Origin: Azolla caroliniana
Taxonomy: Eukaryota > Polypodiophyta
Assembly: GCA_043228905.1 (NCBI GenBank)
Contig: JBHGNT010000008.1
Coordinates: 7,316,001 to 7,380,000 of the forward strand
Length of the DNA stretch: 64,000 nucleotides
Reading direction: 5' to 3'
Part shown: piece by piece, positions 48,634 through 59,270 of the stretch
Position numbering within the stretch: position 1 is the stretch's first letter
How the letters are laid out: each line of letters begins with the position of its first letter
The notes under the pieces: generated by a model
What the model was told of the DNA's origin: nothing
The model's database searches: none
Seen by the model: only the letters and a program-made list of their open reading frames with translations
Position numbers and translations under genes: made by a program

Positions 48634-49005
48634 TGAAAGAGATGTGATTTTGTGTTCAGTTGTTCCAAAACACCAAGGGAGTGGGCAACTATGTGAGGAG
48701 AGAGAAAGCAGAGAAAAACTATGTAGAAAAATTGAGAGGAAGATTGAGCCGCTAAAAGTCCCTTATCTTCTCTTATGAGAGATTTGGGACCAATTCTTAT
48801 TGATGACTTTTAGGTCATTTGGGCAAGTTCACACATGGCTAATGAACAAACATTATAAAGATAATGTAGATGCTTGTAACCTCCCGAATTGAGGCCAAAA
48901 CTATCGTAGAAGTATGTCTGTAAATCTCTCAAAGAGAAAGAGAGTTTTCACATGGAAGTGTCAAAATATAGAAAAAGAAGAATCATTGGGGCTTTTATCC
49001 CAACA
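48634..49005 (-). repeat. 5' LTR of the minus-strand copia element
   Basis: 372 bp, TGTTGGGATAAAAGCCCC at its minus-strand start. It is diverged from but clearly homologous with 34,358-34,713. The base run after its end (minus strand, TGGAGACCTAAAGAG) is no longer a recognisable Met PBS. Confidence 0.85.
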
Positions 49006-49731
49006 TATACATATTTATGTGACCTTGTTCACATTATTGAGGAAGAAAAATAACATTACCGTGACAACGAAGAGGGCAGCCAAAGCCGAATTACATGAAG
49101 GCCAAATGGACAAGAGGGCAACCAAAGCCGACACCGAAACGAAGGAATAGACGGGTCTAGGGGTCCATTACTACGACAATGAAGGAGCTGACAAGGGCCT
49201 TATGAGCAGACAAGCCGACCAAGGAGGTCGAAGAGTGCGGGACCAAACGAGTCAGAGGAGAATGTGCTAAAAGACGACAGAGTAGGAAGGAACCTCAAGT
49301 TGAGCTTGAGAGGGAGTGTTGAGAAGCAAGCTCAACATGGGCTGGATCGATTGCATAAGCCGAGAGCCGGATCGGATGAAGACTAATCGGCTCGGCTCGG
49401 ATTGGAGAACCAGATCCGCGGGGAGCCAGTAGGCCGTTAGAGACCTACGCTCCTACTTTAGTAGGTAGTTATATTCTTATGAGTTAGTGTCATTAGCTCA
49501 ATTATGAGCAATGAAGTACTTGTCAGTACTTCTGATTGTCCTTTAAGGACTTGTATAAAAGTGCTCTCTGAGCACAATTGTATGTACAGAGAATGTATTA
49601 TTTTGAATAGAGTTTTTTGGTATTCTGTTCTCTGTCAATCTCTCCCGCGTATTGTGTTCTCTTTCCATCGATTCTCTGTGTTTTCTGTTGTTGTCTGGCT
49701 GAGGCATTTGTGTCTATTTTAGCTTCCGCAA
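49006..49731 (+). mobile_element. 3' end and LTR of another LTR element
   Basis: Decayed internal sequence (49,030-49,316) ends in the polypurine-like GCTTGAGAGGGAG directly before TGTTGAGAAGCAAGCTCAACA-type sequence at 49,317, a typical 3' LTR start. The LTR has a TATA box (TTGTATAAAAG, near 49,551) and probably ends near 49,731 (...CTTCCGCA). No 5' LTR is seen on the left, where the sequence meets the copia LTR at 49,005. Confidence 0.6.
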
Positions 49732-49749
49732 GTAAATCTTTTCAAAGGG

Positions 49750-51930
49750 ATACCTATCATTACATTCCTTACGAAGTTCTAAGATCAATCTATATCCCCG
49801 AGTGTCGTGCGGATAAGATGAGTTTGGGTATCCATAGAGAGAGTTATCTGGGAACCCTTGGGGGTAGAGTTACCTCATCAACTCCTGTAACTGGCTAAGT
49901 ACACAGTTGACGAGACGACCCAAAGTCCCTTCCCGCCTTCCTACCACAATTACCTTGATTTGGTTACTCGGAAGTAGTAATTGTGTGTGTTCCTCCAAAG
50001 GGGAGGTAACAAGTTGTAGCACTTGTACCCCTTTTGCTCATGCGAATAACCGACCAAGACACACTTCTCGACCTTGGCATCCAACTTCCTTCATCTCTCA
50101 TCCTGTATATGCACGTATGTAATGCTACTAAACACCCTAAGGTGCGCCAGATTCAACTTTCGCCTGAAATAAAACTCATGCGACGACACCTTTGCTCCGA
50201 AAGCAGAAATATGATTCTATATGTAGACAACCGTCCGGATTGCTTTGGCCCAATAGATCCTAGGCATGCTCTTCTCCTCCAGCATCACCTGACCGCTTCC
50301 ACCATTGTCCGGTTCTATCATTTGGCCACACCGTTTTGCTCCGGCGTGTATCTGTAGGAGAACTCCCTCTGGATTCCCTTTTTTTGTAGATAACTCGTGA
50401 ATTGGCTAGAAAAGTATTCCTTTCTGCCATCAGATCTTAGACACTTGATCTTCCTTTCAATTTCTCACTTGACAAGATTCTTTAAATCCCAGAAACATGG
50501 GAACTGAACTTTGACTGCTGAACTTCGGCAATCCGAATACCACCTATTTTGACTGCAGTTCTTGAAGCTTTGGAAAATTGATTTGGTTGATCCACTTGTG
50601 CCACAGGTCGATATCAGATTCAACCTTTTTTCCTTTTGCAAACATTGTGGCACCAACATCATTTGTCTTAAGGATGAACATCCTCCCATCTCTGCACCCA
50701 TGCACAATCAGTTGGCCCTCATCCTCGATGAAGCAACCATGGTGATTGAACCATACCTGCAGGCCTTCTTCGACGATTTGTTCGACAACTACCAAGTTTT
50801 CCATAATCATTGGAACATGTAGTATGTTTCGCATTAGCCCCTTTTGTCCGACATGGTTGAGCGGTACATCACCCATGTGTATGATAGGATGCACAGTGTT
50901 GTCGCTCGTCTCGCCAACTTCCGGTTGTTCCGGTTTCTCAAGAAAGGAGAACTATTCTTCATGGTTCTTCATGTGGTTGGAAGCTCCAAAATCGGCGTAC
51001 CAGACCTCTTCCAGCTTCGTAGTATGTACTCCCATCTTATTGGCATTGTGCTTCATCATGAGGATCGGGCCCATTTAAGGTCACCTTCGGCGAAGTGCGA
51101 TTTGTGATGCCTATCAGCATCTCCCCAACTCAATCCGGCTCAGTCCGAATCGGCGCACTTCGTCCAACACTCACTCTCTCTATGGCACTTCTAATAGTCT
51201 GTCGCGGCCTTCCCTTGCCAGCTTCCAACACCATCTTGACTCCCCCTACTCGTGGAGGGCCTGGAACTGTTGTCCGCACCACTTATGTGCCTTCGGTCCT
51301 ACTCTTGTTGGGCCCCTCCATTGCGTGCCGATCCACCACGTCCTTCACGACCACGGGGCCGATCCACCTCCGTGTACACCATCTTGCTATCGGTGTGCGT
51401 GCTCGTCGACGCACCCACGTGGTTTTCTTCAACGAGGAGCATTGATTGCAACTCGAACAAGGACATCGTATTCTCTCTCATGCAGACCGCTGTTCGGAAT
51501 GATCCGAATCTAGACATCAATCCTCTAAGGCAGACCTACACCATTCCGTACTCCTCGACAATCACGTTGATGGAGGCGAGGGAGTCGCAAATCTCCTTGA
51601 TCCGAGCTGTGTAATCAGCCACAAACAGATCTTTCTACCACACATTGTTGAGCTCTTGCTTGAGTTGTAGCTTCCTGGCCGTTGTGCTGGCGGCGAAAAT
51701 CCATTTGAGATTCGCCCACACATCGTTTGGCATCTTGGCATCCCGAATATAGTTGAGTAGTTGATCTCCGACACTGGACGCGAAGCAGTACATAACTCTG
51801 CTTGTCGCCTGCTCGGAGGCCGGAAAGTCCCTGTGTGTTGCATCAGCTACTACATCGTTCACTCCATTACATAACTCTAGGGTGAAAGCATGCGAGTGGA
51901 AACAATTAGCTATGCAAAAAGCTACCAATG
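49750..51930 (-). pseudogene. Ty1/copia gag, protease/pre-integrase and integrase remnant, minus strand
   Basis: From 51,928 downwards: gag (YIRDAKMPNDVWANLKWIFA, then MSRFGSFRTAVCM and FELQSMLLVEENHV). Then 50,894-50,544 reads the post-protease and pre-integrase part (NILHVPMIMENLVVVEQIVE, VWFNHHGCFIEDEGQLIVHG, DLWHKWINQINFPKLQELQS). Still lower, in broken frames, come integrase pieces (MLEEKSMPRIYWAKAIRTVV, AHLRVFSSITYVH) to about 49,900. Many stops. No RT or LTR of this element is visible; it is cut off on the left next to the LTR at 49,317-49,731. The GC content is higher than in the surrounding DNA. Confidence 0.8.
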
Positions 51931-52139
51931 ATAAATAGTCATTTTTGCATCATGAATGAAAACATTAGAATGTTTTAATTATATAGATGATCACCATAAA
52001 TGTGCAACATAAATGGATAAGTGCACCATAAATTATATACTGAATTCTAGGTCCATTATGCATGATCCATTCCCACAACACGTTGGCCAACACTTTGTGA
52101 CTATTCAGGCCTAGATTACTACCACTGTTCCTAAACCCT
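51931..52139. other. Short spacer, nothing recognised
   Basis: AT-rich sequence between the copia remnant and the minisatellite. No feature seen. Confidence 0.6.
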
Positions 52140-52580
52140 ATTGAGTCCACTCCTCCATTGCCGCTATTCTACACTCAGTTGCCACCATTGTGCGGTCCAA
52201 GCATCATCTGCCACTGTTTGATCCGACGGAGTTCACTCCTCCATTGCCACTATTCTACACTCAGTTGTTGCCACTGTTCACTCCTATTGAGTTCACTCCT
52301 CCATTGTCGCCTTTCTACACTCGGTTGTCGTTACTGTTTGGTCGTGGACTGTTGCCACTGTTCGATCCTTCTCCATTGCCGCCATTCTACACTCAATTTA
52401 CATTCCAAGCATCATCTGTCATTGTTCGATCTGATGGAGTTCACTCCATTGCCACCATTTCTACACTCATATGTCACCACTGTTCAGTCTTGTATTGCAA
52501 TAATTGTTTGATCCGATAGAGTTCACTCCTCCATTGCCGCCATTCTACACTCAGTTGCCACCACAATTTGGTTCTGGATT
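52140..52580. repeat. Degenerate minisatellite around GAGTTCACTCCTCCATTG
   Basis: A unit of about 55-75 bases recurs six or seven times with GAGTTCACTCCTCCATTGCC, CATTCTACACTCAGTTG and CCACTGTTTGATCCGA as conserved words. Units differ in length. Two overlapping plus-strand frames cross it and read as Pro/Leu/Phe-rich repeats (EFTPPLPLFYTQ). This may be real coding remains or just a by-product of the repeat. Confidence 0.8.
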
Positions 52581-52779
52581 GCAATAATTGTTTCGTCTGT
52601 TGATTATCTTGTGTATTGTTGTTGCCCATAGTCATCTTAGCTCGTTCCCGATGGTGGTTGAGTAGCTTTCACTCTGTTGCAAAAAACATAAACTTACCAA
52701 TGGTGGGATCGCTCTTGTGGATAACAAGTTTGCATGTGGTAAGTAACTAGCCACGTGTCTTTTTTGTGTGGAAATTTAC

Positions 52780-53222
52780 TCATGAATATGTCAAGCCAAA
52801 TGGAAGGGGAAGGAGGGTGTTTACCAGTACCCTCATGGATCATCAAGATAGGGGATGATGCTATCAGGAGACAACAAGCGATATGAAAGTATTGGGCAGG
52901 AAAAAAAAGGAAACATCATCAATTGTTGAAGGATACGAAAGCCACATTCACTAAAGGTAAGGATAGTATTGGTTGTGATATAGGTCTGAATACCACTGAG
53001 AATGGAAGTAATGAGACTAATATCATAGAGAGAAAGCTCGTAGACTATTTCAATGTTCAGACCAAGCACACCAACAATGAAGACAAGATGGTAGTACTTT
53101 ATGGAATATTAAATGATCCATCGATAAAGGAGTTAGTTGATTGTGATGGTCTTAATGCAAACATAACATTTGTACTGGTATATAATCTTCGTAATAGTTT
53201 CGTGTGCATAATCTTGTCTTAA
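52780..53222 (+). other. Unrecognised open frame before the palindromic array
   Basis: A 100-codon frame (52,923-53,222) reads a hydrophilic sequence (TKGKDSIGCDIGLNTTENGS, NEDKMVVLYGILNDPSIKEL). I recognise no domain. Its last codons run into the start of the tandem array, and no start context or splice site decides whether it was a gene. It may be an exon of the same degraded element as the transposase-like pseudogene to the right. Confidence 0.3.
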
Positions 53223-53224
53223 AA

Positions 53225-54265
53225 AGGTCTAGTCTAATGATAGCTAATTAGCTACCTTAGAATATGACCATAGCTAACTAGCTACTGGTAATAGCTAAAT
53301 AGCCATTGCCAATAGTAAACTTAGTTATTATTAGCTAATTAGCTATGGTAACTAATTAGCTATCTCAGAATATGACCATAGCTAATTAGCTATTGGTAAT
53401 AGTTAAATAATGATTGTCAATAGCTAATTTAGCTATTAACAATTAATTAGCTACCACAATAACTAATTAGCTACCTCAGAATATGACCATAGCTAACTAG
53501 CTATTGGTAATAACTAAATAGCTATTCCAATAGTAAACTTAGCTATTATCAGCTAATTAGCTACCACAATAGCTAATTAGCTATCTTAGAATATGACCAT
53601 AGCTAACTAGCTATTATCAGCTAATATGGTAGCTAATTAGCTACCTCAGAATATGACCATAGCTAACTAGCTACTGGTAATAGCTAAATAGCTATTGGAA
53701 ACAGTAACCTTAGCTATTATCAGCTAATTGGCTACCACGATAGCTAATTAGCTACCTCAGAATATGACCATACCTAACTACCAATTGCAAATAGTAAACT
53801 TTGCTATTATCAACAAATTAGCTACCACAATAGTTAATTAGCTATCTCAAAATATGACCATAGCTAACTAGCTACTAGTGATAGCTAAATACCTATTGCA
53901 AATAGTAAACTTAGCTATTATCAGCTAATTAGCTACCTTAGAATATGACCATAGCTAAGAAGATACTCATAATAGCTAAATAATTATTGCAAATAGTAAA
54001 CTTAGCTATTATCAACTAATTAGCTACCACAATAGCTAATTAGCTACCTCAGAATATGACCATAGCTAACTAGCTATTGGTAATAGTTAAATAGGTATTG
54101 CAAATAGTAAACTTAGCTATTATTAGTTAATTAGCTACTACAATATCTAATTATCTATCTCAGAATATGACCATAGCTAACTAGCTACTAGTAATAGCTA
54201 ATCAGCTAATTAGCTATCTCAGAATATGACCATAGCTAACGAGCTACTAGTAATAGCTAACTAGC
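53225..54265. repeat. Tandem array, period about 110 bp, rich in the palindrome TAGCTAATTAGCTA
   Basis: The marker word GAATATGACCATAGCTAAC recurs near 53,259, 53,368, 53,479, 53,588, 53,648, 53,759, 53,850 (AAATATG variant), 53,940, 54,050, 54,161 and 54,220, giving a main period of about 110 bases with shortened units of about 60 and 90. Each unit consists of short sub-repeats of AGCTAATTAGCT and its variants. That word is its own reverse complement. The array is non-coding and continues after the LTR element at 55,804. Confidence 0.92.
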
Positions 54266-54474
54266 TGTTACCGGCCGGCAAGGAGTCCAAAATACGGAGT
54301 GAAGGAATTAATTAAATATGGTTGTAAATGAGCATAGTGTGGACGGACGGATCCCGAATAGGTGCGATAGGCACCGTTTTGTACTACGGGCCGGAAACCT
54401 ATTTAAAGGCCCGGACCCCATTGTAATCACAGCGGATAATTAATAGAGCTTATGATGTTTATACTTCTGTGTTG

Positions 54475-55327
54475 ATTTCCGTGGACCGCAACGGCATACG
54501 CTAAGGAACAAGCGGAAACCAGAAGACGGCTGGAAGAGGCGGAGAAGGTTCGGACAGAGCTCCTCAGGCAACAGCAGGCGGAAAAAGAAAGAGCGGCGGA
54601 GGTACTGCAGAGGCTGCAGACAACATATCAAGGGCAGCTGACGCGCTACAGAGAGCAGGCGGAGGATACGGCGAATCTCATCAAGCAGTTGAAGGAGGAG
54701 CGACAAGTGGTGGAAAGTAGAGCGCAAATGGGAGCAAGTCGCATCCAGGATATCATGCGGGCCTGGTTGAACCAGACCAAGAGCTTGATTGACAACGGCT
54801 CCGTCAAATGGTGGACCAAGTGGGCCACGAATGCGGCGGAACTCCAATTGCTCCGGGCCGACGTAGAGAACCGGCGGAAGGAGGGAGATGATTGCTATAT
54901 GCTGACTTCCGAAGACTTCACCGGCATAAGAGATGAGCTGGCCGAAGACTTTCAAGCCTTGGCAGACGACCAACTAGGGCAAGTCCGGCAACTTGTAGCT
55001 CAGCTGGACGACGACAGGCTGGAGGCGCAGATCCAGTTTGAAAGCTACGAGAGGTCCCGGATCCGGGGAGAGAAAGAACGAGAACCGGTTACGGTCAACC
55101 TCAGTGATGAGGAACCGTTACTGGAAGGAGACCGGACCGGAAGCAGTCAAACGGAGCAACCAGAGTCAGAGAAACAAACGGAGCAGCCGCCTATAGAGCA
55201 GCCGGAACAACCGCAGTCCCAACTGCAACCACAGCAGCAGCAGCAAGCACAGCCACAACAACCACAACCGGAAGAACAAGTGGAAATTCTTGAACAAAGT
55301 ATTTTGGACAATTTGGGGGAACAATGA
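54475..55327 (+). CDS. Coiled-coil ORF of the non-autonomous LTR element, start missing
   Basis: The frame is open from the LTR junction to the stop at 55,325-55,327; the first Met is at 54,689 (212 residues from there). The first 70 residues or so after the junction are Glu/Gln/Arg-rich heptad-like helix (EEAEKVRTELLRQQQAEKER), then WLNQTKSLIDNGSVKWWTKW, a second helical stretch (FQALADDQLGQVRQLVAQLD), an acidic segment (LSDEEPLLEGD), and a Gln/Pro/Glu tail of about 50 residues. I see no zinc knuckle and no capsid motif. It may be a reduced gag-like structural protein or an accessory protein. The real start was lost with the deletion at 54,482. GC content is much higher than the flanking array. 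Confidence 0.65.
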
Positions 55328-55342
55328 AGGGGCCGAGAAGGG

Positions 55343-55378
55343 TTCGACGTACAAGGTACTGTCCCACGGGCGTGCCAT
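55343..55378 (+). promoter_or_regulatory. tRNA-end-like motif just before the 3' LTR
   Basis: TCGACGTACAAGGTACTG followed by TCCCACGGGCGTGCCA ends two bases before the 3' LTR. The same sequence, with few changes, lies at 61,555-61,592 on the minus strand, also next to an LTR. TCCCACGGGCGTGCCA looks like the sense 3' end of a tRNA (close to plant tRNA-Arg), that is, the reverse complement of a PBS. Confidence 0.6.
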
Positions 55379-55803
55379 GTGTTACCGGCCGGCAAGGAGT
55401 CCAAAATACAGAGTGAAGGAATTAATTAAATATGGTTGTAAATGAGCATAGTGTGGACGGACGGACTGGAAACGGTATGCCGTTCCAGATCCGGACGGAT
55501 CCCGAATAGGTGCGATAGGCACCGTTTTGTACTACGGGCCGGAAACCTATTTAAGGGCCCGGACCCCATTGTAATCACAGCGGATAATTAATAGAGCTTA
55601 TGATGTTTATACTTCTGTGTTGATTTCCGTTCTGTAATTACTGTTATATCTTATGCGTGTAATTAACCAAAGCATTCTAATCGTGTAACCTACGTAAGTC
55701 GGTGTAATCGTTGAATCTTAATCCTATGCCGTAATCACCCTTTGGTGAAGTGTCTCCGTGACACCTTGTGTTAGGCCTTGTCCGGCTAGCGAATAACACT
55801 AGC

Positions 55804-56345
55804 TACTCTTAATAGCTAATTGGTTAATTAGCTACACTTAGTAGCCAATTAGGTACTAGCAATAGCTAACTAGCTATTATCAACTAATTAGCTATAATCA
55901 TCGCTAATTAGCATCAGAATATGACCATAGTTAACAAGCTACTAGTAATAGCTAATTAGCTACATCAGAATATATTCTAATTAGCTATTGGCAATAGCTA
56001 ACTAGTTATTATCAGCTAATTAGCTATAACCGTCACTAATTAGCATCAGAATATGACAATTGCTAACAAGCTACTAGTAATAACTAATTAGCTACATCAG
56101 AATATAATCATCGCTAATTAGTTATTGGTAAAAGCTAACTAGATATTCTTAATAGCTAATTAGCTAACTTATTTAGCTATTCTTAATTTGCTATATCAAT
56201 AAGGTATTCTTAATTAGTTAATTAGATACTCTTAATAGCTAATTAGCTACTAGCAATAGCTAGTTATCTATGTGAAGAGGTAATTAGCTATTAGGAGAGT
56301 ATGATCATAGCTAATCAGCTACCACACTATATCTAACTAACTACA
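55804..56345. repeat. Continuation of the palindromic tandem array
   Basis: The same TAGCTAATTAGCTA and ATCAGAATATGACCATAG words continue after the LTR element with less regular spacing and more ATCAGAATATAATCAT variants. The array fades near 56,345. Confidence 0.85.
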
Positions 56346-56525
56346 TCAGGGCGCATCAAAATACTCATTGGACTCCCTTTTATTACGCAGGTCGATTTAT
56401 TTATTAGCTTCAGGTGAATGCATCCAAATATCAAAGTTCAACTATGAACATTCGAGTCTCTTAAGCCACACATTGTGAGACGCTTAAAGGATTGATACAC
56501 ATGTTGTTGCATTTACCATGTACAA

Positions 56526-58190
56526 ATGGGTTTTCTTAAGGACTCTATTAATCTACTATGTCACCATAGCTCCTCCCTAGAGGATGTAGTCTGCACTTGT
56601 GAGTGCCCAAATTGTCAATCTAGCCCACAAGAGCACTATAAATCATCAGAGCACGTTATCTCTTCCATGAGTGATCTTTTAGATTCAGTATTGTGTCTGA
56701 GAGAATCTGAGGCTATCTTCCACAGTCATAAATGTGTCATGGGTTTATGTCAAGATTGTGGCCCTAGTAGATTTAGGTGGTGTCCAAAAGTGTTGAGTAG
56801 TGAAATATTAATCTCTATCAAGTTATTTGAGTCTATGGGCACCAAATTCGAAAGAAAGGTGTGTAAAAGAAAGCGTCTCTATTTGCAGTATCTCTAGGAA
56901 AGTTCATTAAACACAACTTCATTTATTCATGGTAGGCCCATTAGTTTAAGACTTGCATATCTAATTTTCCAAATGATGTAGTAGTCTCAGTAGTAGATTT
57001 CGTAGAGAATTATACTTTCAAGCAGCAGAATGAAATTCAATCCATGCATTGGTGTTTAGTGCAAGAACCATTTTTGTGAACATAACATATTTTCGAGTTT
57101 CAGGTAATGTTAAGAAAGTAATTCATTTTTTTATTTATGATGATAAGAAACATGATGCCTTGTTTGTCCAACACTGTTTTAAGTTACATTGGCAATGGTT
57201 ATTATGTCAACGTTTGGGGGTTACTCAACATTGGGTATGGTATGACGGAGCTGCATCACAATTCAAGGTTAGTCATCCATTTTATTTTGTTGGGAGGTAT
57301 CCTTCTATAATAGGTTTGGAGATGAGATGGATTTATTTTTTCTAGCCATGGTAAAGGTGAACATGATGGAGCAGGTGCAGTTATAAAGCGGGCACTTACC
57401 CATGAACAACTAAAGGCAGATGGTGTGCATATGAATTGTGCAACACATGTAGTCGAATTTTTAAGAGCTAATATGTCAACAAGTGCAACTGGTGTTTATT
57501 CCTTGTAGGTACGAGATATCAAACGTGAATTTTGGGAAGTGAAGATAGATGAAGTAAATAGGGAGAAGACCTAGGAGTGCTAAGGAATTCCCGAATTGCA
57601 TCTCTCCATGTTGTTCGAGGTTATTCTAGGTTGGATGGTCATTGTATTGTGGTTAGAGAATTAACTTGTTTTTGCTTCCATTGTGTGTAGGGAAATTGGA
57701 GGTGTTGTTTAAACAAAGCATATATTTAGAATTTGGAGTACCATACATTGAATGATAAGGAAGCAATTGATGGAGAAACAAAAAAAATGTTGACTTCACA
57801 TATCAGGGACGTGGAGATACTCTGAGTGATGTCTTAAACGTTGGGGATAATTTTGTTGTAAATGCAGAAGAAGACAATTCAGAGGGTGTTGATTTCTATA
57901 TATTGAAGTGCACGGTTTGTAAATAGTGTGCAACGTAGAATATTGTACTAGATGCTTGGGGAAATTTTTTATCTGCTAGGACATCTACATCAAAGGTATT
58001 TTTTATGCAAGACTAGATGATTACGGTTATGTGTATAGGCTTTTAGAAGACAAACCAATAGCGTACATGTACTCTCATTTGGTTAGGTGCATCAATGTCT
58101 CGATGTCGCAATACAATAGCTGCTCAGGTTTATACACAATTAGTGCTAATGTGTATGAATGTATTTACAACGATATACCATGGAATTTAT
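56526..58190 (+). pseudogene. Transposase-like pseudogene with HGKG motif, uncharacterised family
   Basis: A Cys-rich start (56,526-56,897: VCTCECPNC, then CVMGLCQDCG) is followed, in broken frames, by VDFVENYTFKQQNEIQSMHW (56,991-57,050), YDDKKHDALFVQHCFKLHW (57,140-57,195), HWVWYDGAASQFK (57,229-57,267) and HGKGEHDGAGAVIKRAL (57,347-57,397), then VRDIKREFWEV and more decayed sequence to about 58,190. The order DF-x-ENY, HD-x-x-FVQH, W-x-DG-x3-QFK, HGKG-x2-DG recalls a widespread, repeat-associated and uncharacterised eukaryotic protein family. The spaced Asp residues would suit a DDE/D-type nuclease, but that is inference. At least five stops or shifts make it a pseudogene. Confidence 0.6.
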
Positions 58191-58254
58191 AGCCACAAGG
58201 AGATGATACCAGTTTTCTTTTAAGACAAGCAGAGCACATGTATTGCAAAAAAAT

Positions 58255-58460
58255 AGTTTAATAAAATCATTTGGGAGACCATCTTCTTTTTTATATACAG
58301 TTTTCTTTCTGTTTTTGTTTCTTAATAAAATCATTTGGGAGTTTTTTTTTTATATACAATCTTCTTTTTGTTCCTCTTTCTTAATAAAATCGTGTGTCTT
58401 TTTTATATAGTCTTCTTTCTTAAAAAACAGTTTAATAAAATCGTTTGGGAGTCATCTTTC
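58255..58460. repeat. Degenerate tandem repeat around TTAATAAAATCATTTGGGAG
   Basis: AATAAAATC-TTTGGGAG-like words occur near 58,258, 58,323, 58,381 and 58,434, each followed by a T-rich run and TATATACAGT. The unit is about 60 bases. It lies exactly between the plus-strand pseudogene and the minus-strand fragments, and AATAAA words are on the plus strand, so it could have supplied poly(A) signals to the former. Confidence 0.75.
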
Positions 58461-58744
58461 TTATATACAGTTTTACTTATCGCAACTTTCAGTCTTAGTG
58501 TTTGTTCAATGTGCATAATGACGATTATACTGTATGGAATACATTTTGGCAATGGTTTTATTACTCTCAAGTGAACCATGTACAAGTTCAAACAGTTTGC
58601 CTAATTCGAAGAAAAAGCAACAACATGAAATTAGAAATCATGTACCTACTCTTAAAATTACACAATAGATAATTTACTCAAAACAAGCGATTCAATTCTT
58701 CATTGATTAATCTGTCATCAAATTACATATTTATAATACACCAT

Positions 58745-59040
58745 TGGCAATGTCTACAAATTGCCTATAAACAACTAAGCTCTTGTTGGTCAGTGGAACT
58801 TCTCTACATATATGATCTGCATACTGTATGGAGTCAACAACCATGCAGTTAGTTGGCAACTCAATGTTTTCACCAAGTAGTTATCAAGCATTTCCTCTGG
58901 TAGAATGCAACGGCATCTGCGAAGGCTAAAGTAATGTTTGAAATGTTCTGTATCCACAATCAACGTATTGTCGGCATTATATTCGGGCCAAGTATCCCAA
59001 AAATCAGAAAGTCCAGTGCTCACATTTTTCTCGTGTCCAC
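58745..59040 (-). pseudogene. C-terminal exon of an unrecognised protein, minus strand
   Basis: The minus strand reads DFWDTWPEYNADNTLIVDTE and FSLRRCRCILPEEMLDNYL. After one frame change it continues GENIELPTNCMVVDSIQYAD and ends QFVDIANGVL before a stop at about 58,745. The good codon-like quality of the second part suggests real coding descent. I do not recognise the family. It may belong with the fragments at 59,953-60,960 on the same strand. Confidence 0.45.
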
Positions 59041-59084
59041 TGACCCTTGAAATATTGTCGCCACTTCGGGAAGAATATTGATAC

Positions 59085-59270
59085 TGCTTAGCTATCTAGG
59101 TTAATTAGTTATTCTACTTAAGTATGGTAGTATCTAATTAGCTACATCTTGGCTAATTAGCTATTCTACTTAAGTATGGCAGTATCTAATTAGCTACATC
59201 TTGGCTAATTAGCTATTCTACTTAAGTATGGCAATAACTAATTAGCTACCACTCTTGATACTGCTTAGCT
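59085..59270. repeat. Satellite remnant with TAATTAGCTA words
   Basis: A 63-64-base unit (TTGGCTAATTAGCTATTCTA with CTTAAGTATGG and AGTATCTAATTAGCTACATC) occurs about three times. The core word is the same as in the large array at 53-56 kb, but the unit differs. Confidence 0.8.

Larger units (their letters stand above)
34358..49005 (-). mobile_element. Ty1/copia element on the minus strand, split by nested insertions
   Basis: Two LTR copies of one family bound the region: 34,358-34,713 (3' LTR) and 48,634-49,005 (5' LTR). Both read TGTTGGGA...CTCTTTCA on the minus strand. The flanking pentamers are TATAT on the left and TATAC on the right, a nearly matching target-site duplication. Between them, in minus-strand order, are gag, a CCHC knuckle, protease, RT and RNase H remains of one copia element. 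They are separated by a solo LTR, a plus-strand copia element, a LINE and another solo LTR. The integrase region between protease and RT is missing. Confidence 0.8.
54266..55798 (+). mobile_element. Small non-autonomous LTR retrotransposon, TSD CTAGC
   Basis: 5' LTR remnant 54,266-54,482, one ORF, 3' LTR 55,380-55,798. Flanks are CTAGC at 54,261-54,265 and 55,799-55,803, an exact duplication inside the tandem array. The 5' LTR has lost its end, the PBS and the start of the internal region by one deletion (junction at 54,482) and also lacks a 33-base segment kept in the 3' LTR (between two GGACGGA words). Plus orientation is supported by the TATTTAAA box and by LTR similarity to the plus-strand element at 4,842-5,320. 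No protease, RT or integrase is present. Confidence 0.9.

Noticed and set aside
54266-55798. Minus orientation for the small LTR element, with 55,343-55,378 as a normal PBS
   Set aside because: LTR similarity to the plus-strand gag element at 5 kb, the TATTTAAA box and the only ORF all point to plus; the other LTR element sharing the motif has a better PBS on its opposite side.
53225-56345. CRISPR-like or centromeric array
   Set aside because: The region is eukaryotic, repeats have no unique spacers of fixed size, and the array is about 1.6 kb without its insertion, too small to claim centromere function.
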